Assembly (NCBI GenBank): GCA_001414485.1
Contig: LLEY01000004.1
Location: 682,001 to 746,000 of the forward strand
Source of the DNA: Calycina herbarum
Taxonomy: Eukaryota; Ascomycota; Leotiomycetes; Helotiales; Pezizellaceae
Direction: 5' to 3'
Length of the DNA: 64,000 nucleotides
Made by a program: the position numbers and the translations under genes. Positions 43,582-54,374 of the stretch are shown here, piece after piece; within the stretch, counting starts at the first letter, position 1; every line of letters starts with the position of its first letter. A model generated the notes under the pieces. That model did not search any database and had not been told where the DNA came from. It was given only the letters and a program-made list of their open reading frames with translations.

Positions 43582-44271
43582 ATGCTTTCCAACGTCCTCA
43601 CACTCGCTCTCCTCACCTCCTTGGTCGGTGCCAGCGCCATTCCAAAGAACGTTTTCCAAGCCTCCTCCCTCTCCTCTCGAGCTGCCGGAGACCAAGCGAA
43701 AGATCAGATTGAACTCATCGCACCCAAGTCCAAATCCTGCTCAGGTGCTTCCTACTCAGACGAATGTTCCACCGCTGAACATGCCGCTCCCTTCCTCATC
43801 AAAGCCATGGCCGACTACAAAATCACAAACCCCAACGAAATCGCCGCAGTACTAGCCTTAATCGCCTTGGAGACAGGAGAGCTACAATACAACACAAACC
43901 ACTTCCCAGCACCCGGTCGCCCAGGTCAAGGAACTCGCAACATGCAAATGCCCGACAACAACTTAGCATACGCGAAGTCCATCCCTGCCTTGAAGGAGCC
44001 TTTGGCAAAGATCACCACCGCGGATTCGATCACAGGATTAACCACCGATCAGTTGAATGCTATTCGTGCTCTCGTTCTTCCGGATGAGTACTCTTGGGCC
44101 TCCGCAGCTTGGTATCTCACTACCAACGAAAAGTGTGTTGCTGCTCGTCCCACAATTCAGGCTGGCGGAGATGCTGGATTGAAGGCTTATGCTTCTTGTG
44201 TTGGTGTTGAGGTTGATGCTGATCGAACCAAGTACTATGAGGCTGCCAGAACTGCTTTTGGTCTCAAGTAA
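43582..44271 (+). CDS. Secreted protein, lysozyme-like candidate
   Basis: A single exon encodes 229 residues. The N-terminus MLSNVLTLALLTSLVGASA is a signal peptide, likely cut after ASA. The mature part contains four or more Cys (KSCSGASYSDEC, EKCVAARP, ASCVGV) that could form disulfides. The segment EIAAVLALIALETGELQYNTNH, with a Glu after the hydrophobic helix, is suggestive of lysozyme-like folds. The later DEYSWASAAWYLTTNEKC segment is also compatible. I do not know a characterised member, and an enzymatic role is inference. Codon use is C-rich, as in highly expressed fungal genes. The start is at 43582; the upstream in-frame extension has no signal-peptide logic. Confidence 0.8.
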   Translation: MLSNVLTLALLTSLVGASAIPKNVFQASSLSSRAAGDQAKDQIELIAPKSKSCSGASYSDECSTAEHAAPFLIKAMADYKITNPNEIAAVLALIALETGELQYNTNHFPAPGRPGQGTRNMQMPDNNLAYAKSIPALKEPLAKITTADSITGLTTDQLNAIRALVLPDEYSWASAAWYLTTNEKCVAARPTIQAGGDAGLKAYASCVGVEVDADRTKYYEAARTAFGLK

Positions 44272-46780
44272 ACGGGTTCTCTGGAGAACTTGTTTGATGC
44301 ATGGGAACGGAGTTGGATAAAATATTGTTTATTGTGGGGGACTTTGGCGTTTTGATAATGGAGTATAGCCGGGGATTTGGTATACTACTGAAAATTTAAT
44401 GGACTTTGACCGTTCTTTGTCACATATTATGAATTTTTTGGTTTTTACTCTCCTCTGGTTTTTGTTTAAAGAGTTTGACTTGTGTTTTTGGCTGTTGTAT
44501 ATATTTCATGATATCGTTTTCTCTGGCGTCTTGAGCTCTTGAGAGATTTCGGCTGATGCCCATTTTTTGACGTCTCTCACTTGAGAATCAAGCAGGTAAT
44601 TGTCAGATAACTAGCAAAACTTCGAAGGGCAATCGCCGTATGCTCAATCATATATTTCCAGTCACCATATTTGCAATTGACGTCATCGTTCCCTTTCACC
44701 CTCTTCACCATTTCCCATTCATCGCTCCCCATTCGTCATTTATCAATCATACTCATTCTCTTAACCCCCACGCTTCCCAAACATTTCCCCCCTCCCTTGG
44801 TAAGAAAAGAATAAGACGGTTATATTGGGGTAAAAGCGTTTAAATTTCAAAAACTATCAAGAACTACAACAAATATTCTCAAACAAGCAAGTGAATGAAT
44901 ATCTCCTTGCGAGCCTTTTCAAGTCGTACTTCCAGGAGCATCATTTGGACCTTCGTGTATCATAATCACGTGACCAAACCCATTTCCTGATTTTACTTAT
45001 CAACGCTGGAATTTGTCAATGAGCGAGAGAGAGAGGGAACAGTACATCATATAAATTTCAAGCGCGAGTTACTCGCTTACAGTGCAGTATTTGAGTCTGT
45101 TCATTCATGTTCGTCTTTCATGTATCACGTGAGCCAAACGCAAACTCCACTGTCAGGAACATTCACAAGTCTTGAGGTCATCTCAATATTCGCAAAAGGT
45201 CCAGACAAATGACTCACAGTGTTCTCAGAGTTTCTCGGAGACTCGTTGTTCCAGGCCCTTAATGGTTGTTTAATGCATTCTTCCAGGAAGATTGGAGATG
45301 CCTGTTATAACGATCGTGAAGTTCTGGTGAAGGTCTAGGGAAAGGTACTTGTCGGTAGTTCAAAGATTCAGCACCAAGGATGTCTTATGGAGGTGGGGAT
45401 GAATGTTTGCAGGGATAGGCCAGATGAGTTATATCGATGAGGTACTAGACTTGCTACAGTCGTTCCTGCCCCTCCTACGGTGACATTTGAGGTGTTGATC
45501 AATGTTTTTTAGTGTTCAGTATATCAGTTTAGTGTTTCATGCTCTGGCATGACAGCCGTTGCGAAACCGGTGAGCCGTCCCGAACTAAAGAATCCGTCGA
45601 GTTCCTTAGTTTCGAGTGTGACAACACCACATCCAAAGACTCTTCACTTGCCCCGAGCATTTTAGGGATTCTAGAACCTCGATCCTGAGAATCACTCCTC
45701 CACGCTAGTTGCGATCGATGAGTTAAATTAGTGATCGGAACATTTGGCATTTAACGGCTGCTAAGGGAGACTAGAAAATTGTCCGGTTTTTAGCTTCATT
45801 GACAGCAACGACATCCCTTGTGAATATCCTTCACTTGCTTGCATTTCTGGGGTTTCTTGGCGAAGGATTCTTGTAGAAAGGGTGGTTGTGAAGATGAGAG
45901 GCGCAAGGCGCTTTCGAGGTGGTTATTTTGACATGCGACATGCCTAGAAGAATTTGGTAGGGGGGGTTGGTTCTTTGGGAAGGAGCGCTTGGGACACTTC
46001 GCGATATTGCGACTCCTGTTTTCGGAAAGCAGTTAGTGTTTGACTTTTATCGATGACTCTTCTCTTTTCTCTCCCATAGTTGTTCTTTCCGTTTACAATT
46101 CTCGCACACGTTCGTCATTGCCTTGACCGGGACATAGTCCCCAAGTTCCGATAAGCGAGATCGAGATTTGAATTCTTTTCTACGTATACATCAACCATAG
46201 TTAAACTATCTTTGGCTCTTAATAAGTAGCATGTGTGATTCAATGTCTTCTTTACTCTGTCCTAAGTGATTGTCATGGTTCCTTTCGATTAGAATGGCCG
46301 GTTTTCGTGAAAATGAAATTGGAAGGGGAGGGACGAACGTTCCTTCCCCAGAAATAGCTGCGAAGAGAAGTAAATTGTGAGGAAACTTGAGACAATGGAA
46401 AGTGTTCTTCGTAATGAATTTAGGAAAGGCGCAATTGGACTTGCAGATTACCGTTTTTGAACCTTCGGAAGAGGAAGGAGCGATTGATTCTCTAGCTTCG
46501 ATCTCGGGAAAACGTTTCATTATTTTAGGGAGATCGAGAGGAATTTGGGGATCACATCATGATTCTCTTCCGATCTTGAATCACTCTCTCTAGCTATGGG
46601 TTAGTGTTTTTGGGTGTTTTAGCTTCTTTTTTGGGAGTATAATAGCTGGGACTTCCCCCCTTTTCAGAGATCCTTTCTTCTTCAGTTACATCGCAAATTC
46701 TGATACACCTATCTTGAATAGCTTAACAGAATTAACCTCGATATAACTTATTTTTCATCCTACACAACAATTCGGCAACC
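44272..46780. other. 2.5-kb intergenic stretch
   Basis: No gene is recognised with confidence. A 73-codon minus-strand frame at 45529-45750 (starts MPNVPITNLTHRSQLAWRSD) is Ser-rich and has coding-like composition but no homologue I know. A GAGAGAGAGAG tract lies near 45025. Two CACGTGA-type E-box sequences (44967, 45127) stand close to TATC repeats. Confidence 0.4.
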
Positions 46781-47798
46781 ATGGCTGATCAATTCAAAAA
46801 CCTCGAACAAATCCACAACGCCATCCTCTCACACCACGCGCCCCTGTTTGTCTCAGTTGACTGCGAACGACTTGAGAACATCAGAGAAGGATTCTCAAAA
46901 TGCACCAATTCACAAGGTAGGTGTTTTCCGAGTTATTTCCCCCTCTTCCCGCCATTTCGGGGGGGTTAAGGGTCTACTTTCTCTTTAGAAAGTTCATTTC
47001 TCTCAACCCTGTCTTCTCCTCGTCCTCTTTCTAGACAAGGAAATACTAACTTCGAGATTTTCCACAGTCTGCCTCGCAATCCTTGATATGAGACAACTCC
47101 AGCAAGGACAAGCTCTCAAAATAAAAACCGTTCATTTTGTAACGGGAAGCCGCGATTACTTTGACGAGGTCTCCCGCACACTCAATTGGGAAAGGTCATT
47201 CCATGTCGCCACTTCCGAATTGGGAAGCAAGATCCAAAGATATCTTCCTAGAGACCGAAAAATTGTCTTTGTCGGTCACGATCTCGGGGGAGACCTCCGT
47301 TGCCTCCGTACAATTGGGCTCCGTACCTGCGGTCCGGAATTTCTCACACAACTCGATACGCAAGCCATCTACCGGGAAGTTTCTGGAGGCTATCTCAAAG
47401 CCAAGCTTGTTAATATCCTTAAAAACCTCAATATCGTCCACTCCAGACTTCACAACGGAGCTAACGACGCCAATTTCACCCTTCGAGCGCTCCTTATCCT
47501 CGCCATCAACAACCCAGGAAATGGCGACATCCAACAATGGCAAGCCAATGCACTTCGAGCAGTAGCGACCGAGCCCCTCCCCGAAAAGGCAATGGAGAAA
47601 TACAGGCAATTAGAGCGAAGACAGCAGAAACTTCTCGCCGTCAACGAATTGAACTTCCCGGCATTACCACCGTCGCCAAAGCAAACCATGGTCTCCTCCG
47701 TTCCTTCATGGGCCGCAGTCGCCGCGTTAGTCGCCCGCTCGAATCAATCCTCAGCGGCATTAAAATCAATCCTTTCCCAGTTAAACTTCCCTCGATGA
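46781..47798 (+). CDS. Gfd2/YDR514C-like DEDDh 3'-5' exonuclease domain protein
   Basis: Exons 46781-46916 and 47068-47798 join (151-nt intron) to give 288 residues. The fold matches the Gfd2/YDR514C C-terminal domain of the RNase H-like exonuclease superfamily: FVSVDCERLENI (first D and E), VFVGHDLGGDLRCLR (middle D), and HNGANDANFTLRALLIL (the H..xD of DEDDh). The four acidic and the His positions all look intact, so nuclease activity is plausible. The biological role of fungal members is poorly known. The reading frame continues past the TGA at 47796 with coding-like composition (see the next entry), so the stop may be derived. Confidence 0.82.
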
Positions 47799-49323
47799 GA
47801 CAATTTGCCTCACCGATATACACTTCAACAACTCACATCCTAGGGCCAGTTCCAGGACGAAGGGGTCACTCATGGCGACACTCCCCTCGAGAGTTTCAAT
47901 AATAACACAACAATAACAACTCGGGTTCAATTCCCACACACTTCCACACCAACATCATTCTCGGTTCGGCTCCTTCCCTCAACACCTCATTCGAAAAGCA
48001 TAACGCTACCTCCAACAAACAAACCCGGAACAATCAAAAATATGATCCAAAACGCCCGAAACAATCGAGGACCCGGATTCCAAATTCCCATCGAACAATG
48101 TGACCAACTCAAACTTAACCAACTTCAAATTCTACAAAGATGGCTCGATCAGTAAGATAACCATCTCAAAAACACAAGAGCAATCAACTAACCTTATCAA
48201 AGATACACCAAATACAGCACGACAACACACCACTGCTTCGAAAAAGCCCCGGAAAAAACGAATAATATATTCAAAACCTTCAGCTATGGAGCGAACAGTA
48301 AGACCACTTAATCGACTACTTATGAGGTACTTGGCTGACCCGATTCCAGCTCCAAACGTAGCCCAAACAAAACAACCGTTGCTCCAAGAAATCTCCGACA
48401 ATCCAGTGTTGAATTCTCCAAAAATGGCAATAAAAATCTAACAAATTAACCGAAGAAGCTAGAGATCGAATAAACGAATTGCATATCTAAGTACAATACG
48501 ACGTACAGAATAAGAGCTCCTCCAAAGACACATACGCCAGCCAAATGACTCGGTCACCAACTCTCCAAAAGACTCGCCAAAACAGCAACCCCCCTTTCAA
48601 AATCGCAAACAACCTTCAACATTCTCTTCCAGCAACGACATCAATTCTTCAAGACGAACATACAACTCTACTACTGACCTCCCACGCCTGGTCTTCGGGC
48701 GCCTAAGTCAGCCAAACAACAAATCCACAACTCTTCAAAGGACTCCTGCATGCACGATCACTTCTACAAAGACATCTCAATCAACAAAAACCCTCCATGT
48801 CGAAACAACACAACAACTATCCACAAACATCCAGCACAACAAGTTTCAAAACGACCAACCTCGACCAACAACAACAACCAACAACAATGAAGCGCAACAT
48901 CAACAAAAGGAGGAAGAAATGGGTACTCTTATACCGCAATGCAAGTGCCTCAAAAAGCCTTGTAGAGTCGCTGAACTCCACAAAGTGGAGAGTAAGCACT
49001 ATAGCACTGAGCGGGTGCTATTGCGGGATTTAACGAGGCCCAGGGTACTGTATTACGACAACACTTTGTGTCAGCATTATATCTGTATCACCATCAAAAG
49101 ATTATCTGCAACTTCTACAACTTCTACAACTTCAGCAACTCAGCAACTCAGCAACTTCAGCAACTTCAGCAACCTCAACAACCTCAACAACCTCCAGCAA
49201 TCTCAGCGAGTTCAGCGAGTTCAGCAAACTCAGCACTTGAAATATTATTGTTCTTCATTCATCATGCTTTCCCCACTTGTGATTGTGATTGAAATATGTA
49301 AACCTGTGACATGTCGTTCGTAA
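47799..49323 (+). pseudogene. Eroded Gln/Asn/Thr/Pro-rich reading frame after the exonuclease gene
   Basis: The frame of the Gfd2-like gene stays coding-like after its stop, interrupted only by TAG at 47841, to TAA at 48153. From about 48100 a second frame takes over and runs to 49323 with three stops only (TAA 48439, TAG 48460, TAA 48511), then 269 open codons. Its text includes RPLNRLLMRYLADPIPAPN, KDSPKQQPPFQNRKQPS and EEEMGTLIPQCKCLKKPC. Stop TAA/TAG codons here would be CAA/CAG (Gln) with one C-to-T change. The + strand is A/C-rich throughout, which itself lowers stop frequency, so this is a hypothesis: a decayed extension or a separate dead gene. Confidence 0.35.
49109..49236 (+). repeat. 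CAACTTCTA/CAACTTCAG/GAGTTCAGC short tandem repeats
   Basis: Degenerate 6- to 9-bp tandem units (CAACTTCTA, CAACTTCAG, CAACTCAG, CAACCT, GAGTTCAGC) fill about 128 bp. In one frame they would encode Ser/Thr/Asn runs, in another Gln/Leu runs. Confidence 0.85.
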
Positions 49324-49660
49324 AATCTGTGCATGTGCTTCCGAATGAGTCCGTACCTGGGACGTGTTTCTTTCTTGAAATCTCAGAGTAACTTGATGAG
49401 ATGGCAGGGAATATTTTACTGCTGAAACTATTTGCTAACCCTTTCCTGAAGCAGCTGAGAGATGATGTGAGAGGTCCAAGCCTTCACATCATGCCCTTCG
49501 GTATACGAATTTTGGCCGTGGATTCTGCACTCGGAAATTGGTAATTGCAGGTAACATTATCTCATTTACATTTCATACTTCATAATCATGACTTCAAACC
49601 AACCAACTCACCAACAGAAATATATACCCAAGAATTAAATCATCAACACACACCCAACGC
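49324..49660. other. Intergenic before GMC gene 3' end
   Basis: This 337-bp interval contains nothing recognisable. It should hold the 3' UTR of the GMC oxidoreductase gene, which is transcribed leftwards. Confidence 0.4.
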
Positions 49661-51590
49661 TCAACTCCTCCCCTTAATAATATCCGCCGCCTTCTCAGAA
49701 ACAGCATACATAGTAGCCTGCAAATGCGTAGCCGGAATCAACGGCAAAATACTAGCATCCACAACCGACAAATTCTCCACCCCATAAACCAAAAGCTGAT
49801 CACTAACACAACCCCCAAGCTCCTTAGGCATCATCGAACAACCACCCGAGGTATGTGCAAAAGTGGGAGTGAAGATCCCCGTCTTGATAGATTGAGACAT
49901 GATTTCCTCATTCGTGGTGTATTGAGCACCAGGTTGGTTTTCTACGGGACTGAATTTGGATAGCTCTTTTTGTGCCCAATGCTTTCGATTCCAGCGGACC
50001 ATTTCGCAGAGGACTTCGCTGTCGATGGGGTTCATGAGCGTGTTCCAGGTGACGACTGGGACGGCTTCGGGGTTTGTGGTGTTGAGGGTAAGTGTTCCAC
50101 GCGAGAGTGGTTTTTGGAGTGCTACGGTGCTGTGGCCCCAGGATTGGATTGGTCCTTCTCCAACGGCTGCTTCATCGCCGAGGAATCGGTTGACTAAAAT
50201 GTCTCGTTGTTTCTTGAATCCTGCTAGGAGGGCTTTGTTTTTGCCATATCTTTCTGGGAGGTATTTTGCTGCGTCTTGCTGGCTTATTTTGGCGGTGATG
50301 TTTTTGTACTTTGCCGAGTATTGCTTGAAAGTAAGGAAAGAAGCAGCAGATCCTCGGGCGACCGAATAAGGTCCACTGCGGTCTTTGGCGTACCGGGCAG
50401 CTGACTCGGCATTGAATGTGGCATTGGCCAGTAAGGTACTTGGATCGGGGAACGAAGCGTTGGTAAGGTTGAACGTCATGGCAAGGGGGGCATGATCCTG
50501 GAAATTGGCTCCCACAGCTGGTGTATCTTGCTTGACGGTAATCTTGGCAGCGGTGAGAATATCCTTGGGACCAATACCACTCAACATGAGAATTTGAGGG
50601 GTGAAAACTCCACCGGCAGCAAGAATAACCTCCTTTCTCGCGTAGGCTTTTGTTACTGTATTGTCGGCGCGGGAAACCATTTGTACGCCCTTCGCAATGA
50701 GCTTCCCGTGATCGTTGTCAATAATAATTTGATTGACTCTGGTGCCAGTGAGTAGTTTGAGCGTTGTTCGGTTTGCGGCTGGATCGTAGTATGCAGCACG
50801 AGAACTTGAACGAGTCGCAGTCCTATTATCAATATCGCTAGGACACCAATAAGCGCCAATGGGGTCTGCAAAACCTTCTATCGGCATTGGAATTCCTTCA
50901 GCACGATAGGAGTTGAAGATCGTCTTGATGTCCGGATATTGATAGCTCGTCAAGTGAGTTTGCACGGGCCCGTTTCCATACGCTGATGCATCGTAAGTGA
51001 GACCAAACTCCTTTACTGCTGCCTCTGATGGAGGAGTGAAGTGTGTGCTCTTCTTGAAATATTTTCCAAGTCCACTCCATCCCCAACCTTCATTGCCTAG
51101 TTCTTCCCAAGCATCATAATCTGCATTTGAACCTCGATCAAATAACATGCCATTTACAATTGATCCACCTCCAACCACATTGCCAACTCTCACTGGAAAT
51201 GTAAGATTGTTCATGTATGGTTCTGGCGCGCTGATGATTGGGTAAAGCTCAGCAGTATTGAGAACATTGACATAATAGGGAACAGTAGCTATTGGTTGGT
51301 CATCGATGTAACCATTTTCAACTACAAGTACTGTTTCTATTCAACTTGTAAGCTGCCATGGATTCAATAAAAGTTGCAGAGGGGTAGGACTTACTGCCTT
51401 TCTGCTCAGTGAGACGATTTGCGACCACCAATCCAGTCAAGCCTCCGCCTACAATGATGTAGTCATAGGTTTGGTCTTTTGCCGATGCAAATTCTGCGTC
51501 ACGAATTTGTGATCGACTGGGAAGAGCTAGACTTGAAGAGAGGAGACTTAGAATTTGAAGAGCAGACAAAAAACCAGAAGAGCGAGTCAT
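49661..51590 (-). CDS. Secreted GMC-family FAD oxidoreductase
   Basis: GMC enzymes oxidise sugars or alcohols with FAD and often deliver H2O2 or electrons during lignocellulose attack or detoxification. Exons 51395-51590 and 49661-51336 (58-nt intron) give 623 residues. A signal peptide (MTRSSGFLSALQILSLLSSSLALP) is followed by the FAD Rossmann motif YIIVGGGLTGLVVANRL. GKTVLVVENG is formed across the splice, then the GMC signature 1 region GNVVGGGSIVNGMLFDRGS, signature 2 region GGVFTPQILMLSGIG, and the C-terminal catalytic segment PATHLQATMYAVSEKAADII with the active-site His. N-glycosylation sites (NLT, NRT, NAT) are frequent. Substrate class (glucose dehydrogenase, aryl-alcohol oxidase or other) cannot be set by eye. 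Confidence 0.92.
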
Positions 51591-54374
51591 GATTAAGGAA
51601 TTATCAACGAACTCAACGAGAGCTTGGAATAACCGAGAGAAGAAGATGTGGATTCTCATATAGTTATACTACTGAAAATGTTGGATGGAACTCTGTACGG
51701 AGCAACATGCAGAACGTAAGCTGTGCCGCAACTATACGCTGCTTGGGACCAACCCCGCCCCGCAAACACCGTGTAGCCGCAATCAATATTGGGGATTTGC
51801 TTTGGTGGCACCGCAGATGGAGAAAACGTGGAAATATCAAGGATGTTTCAAGGCTAAGCCTTTTGTGAGATATTTCGACAAGTCACACGAAGGAAACAAT
51901 ATTTGGCGGCAGTGTCGGCAGTTCTGTTGGGAGTATATTGCTCACTATCCCGGTATTGACACGCGGACCATAGGCTTGGATTGTTGAATTGATCAAGGGC
52001 CCATGGTAGATGGGTGGCTACTTTGACCCCGCTTCGAATTTTGAAATAAGCTGGAATTTGCGCTCATCCCGAAAGTCAATACAGTTCTCTGAGTAGGAAC
52101 ATTCAATCCAAGTTTAACAAAATAAAAATCCTGGATCGAAACCTTGAAAGGTGGTGGTGGTGCAATGTCTATTCCGGGTCAAGGCAAAGCACACCGACTT
52201 GTCGGTAAAGGCTAAAAAGGAATCGAAGATCCTCTTGTTCTCTTGCTTCTAGCCTGCTACCCATCAGTTGGTAATGGTGGCTGGTGAACAGTGATCTAAG
52301 GACTTTACCCCTCCATTTCCCCCTCTTCCATGGCGATGGTACCCTGTTCTCAGTAAGGCCTTACCGAGATAGCAAGTGATTTATAAATTGTTCCAAAGAT
52401 AGTGGCGTTCGATAAGTTTGGTCCTCCTCCAAATGTCGGATTTCTACGCCGTGTCAGCAGAAACGAACTCTCGTCCTCGTAAGTTTGAGTTGTCATCCGG
52501 TCTCCTGTCTTGAAAAGGGGTTGGAAGTACTCGAGTACTAGATATACCCAATCACTTGACCCTTTCTTTTGCCTGATTCCTCCAGCGTAGACGTGGAATA
52601 ACCTACAGTAGAATTTTCCAGTTAGAGAAATAGTAGTGAGATTCGTTCCAATCGAACCATCACCTTGCTCGCACTTCCTCTTGAACCCGTCTCGAGCTTT
52701 GCTGCCGAAATGGGAGAGGCGTGCGGGCAACAAATACTTTGGCCGCTGTGCTGGCCGGTCTTTCGTTCAATATTTCCAAAGAGGAAGTGATGGGCTTTGA
52801 ATAGAAGTTGGGACCCAAGGGGTATTTTTAGGCTTACTTCGAAGTAACCCCATGCGGAGAACTCGTGAGAGTTTTCAATCCCGAAATTTTTCGTCATTTC
52901 AGCCCTGGAAATGGAGTCTTCAGGGTTGAAAGCATTTCTTCGGGGACTGCAGCACCTGGACGGATAATCTCTTCAGCGATAGGCGACCTCGCATCTGCTT
53001 CCAGCCTCCTGTATATATCCTTGTGAATGTTGTGTCTGGGCAACACCGAGTAGAACCAGCTTCTTTATCTGAACTTGTGCTTCCCAATTGAAGTAATTTT
53101 GATATTTCGATTGCTTTGGTGTGAGATGATGATAATGATTCCTAAACCCGGGGAACTTGGGGAAGCATTTGCCCTGGTTGAACAACGGAAACCCCCCAAC
53201 GGTCCGTTCCGCAGGTAGAAGTGAGGGAGGGGGGAGGCTCACCGTCCCCCACCCCCACGCCTTGGCTGCAGAGCAAACCAAGATTTACGTGTGAAGATCC
53301 TGGCTCAAGGACTTGAAGGAGGATTCTGCTCGTAGTGCACGGTTGAATTCCATCCATTTGAACTTGTTGTTGGCTTTCTGAACAATTGACAGAAACTTGG
53401 TCTAATTTGAGAGAAGAGATGGAACTTTGAGTGGTGAAAGATTGGCTGGCAACTTAACATCTACCAAAATTGTAAAAGGCTGATTAACAAAACAAAGAAC
53501 TGAGTTGCAGGAGATTGTGATGGGCTTTGCAGATGTAAAAAATAAGTCCCGAAGGAGTGCAGAAGCGAATCAGTCAGCCATGAGTGAGCGAACTAGACGG
53601 GCTCTCAAACAGACGAGCCGCGCCACTTACAAAAACTCCATGAACTTGGCTTGACATCGAACCACACAAAAAGCAAAGAAACAAATCACAAATCTCGCAA
53701 TGCATGATTTGGATATGCTTAACGCCGGCTCACTTTCTCCCCGTCCCGCGGCCAATGAGTGGGGGGATCATCCGGCTCCTCCTGTCACCACCTTAAATTC
53801 AAAGTCTCATGGCCAATCCCGTCCAACTATCTCTCCACCCGATTTGGCAGTTGGGAAGTTGGAAACGGGAAATTCCCCTTCGGTAATGCTTTTTACACTC
53901 TCTGCGACAGATAGATGAAAGATGGGCATTCGCGATCGTGGAAAGGACGGTACGACCAAAGTCTTGGAAGAGAAGCGGGCTCTGCGGCGTAGGAATTCTG
54001 GTTAGTACCCGGTAACTACTATCCCCCCCCCCCTAAATAAAATGTAGGCGCACGGCCGCTGTACCATACTAAATGTCTGTGCACACTACATTTTATTTAG
54101 GGGGGGGATAGTACGTACCCCAGAAAAGTGCAATTCTTTGGGTATTAAGATTAGGGAACTGCCCTATGATGCGTTAAAGGTCTAACGGATTTCCTCCTTG
54201 ACGTCTTCAACGTTTTCTTCATATCTACTAGCCTGTTCATACTTGAACTTTACACTCGCTTCACATTTTTCATTATTTCCAACGTCTTTCTCGAATATTT
54301 GTTGTCCATTTTGATATCTCTTTGGATACCCGAAAACCATTCGGTTTCTGAAGAGCGGGCAAGCACCGATCGAC
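51591..54374. other. 2.8-kb gene-poor stretch
   Basis: Short open frames (51685-51987 +, 52350-52897 -, 53700-53918 +) carry no recognisable domain. A second hairpin element sits at 54017-54113. The rest appears non-coding. Confidence 0.4.
54017..54113. mobile_element. Hairpin (MITE-like) element with C/G runs in its arms
   Basis: Left arm 54017-54047 (TACTATC, a run of 11 C, then TAAATAAAATGTAG) is mirrored by the right arm 54086-54113 with a run of 8 G. The 38-bp loop separates them. The arms differ only in homopolymer length. The design (about 97 bp, arms near 30 bp, loop near 38 bp) resembles the element at 42571-42665, though the arm sequences differ. Confidence 0.65.

Noticed and set aside
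45529..45750. Minus-strand 73-codon Ser-rich frame
   Set aside because: Composition is coding-like but there is no recognisable domain or splice partner, so I mention it only in the gap description.
47925..47950. tRNA T-arm-like GGGTTCAATTCCCAC
   Set aside because: No acceptor stem, D-arm or anticodon arm can be folded around it.
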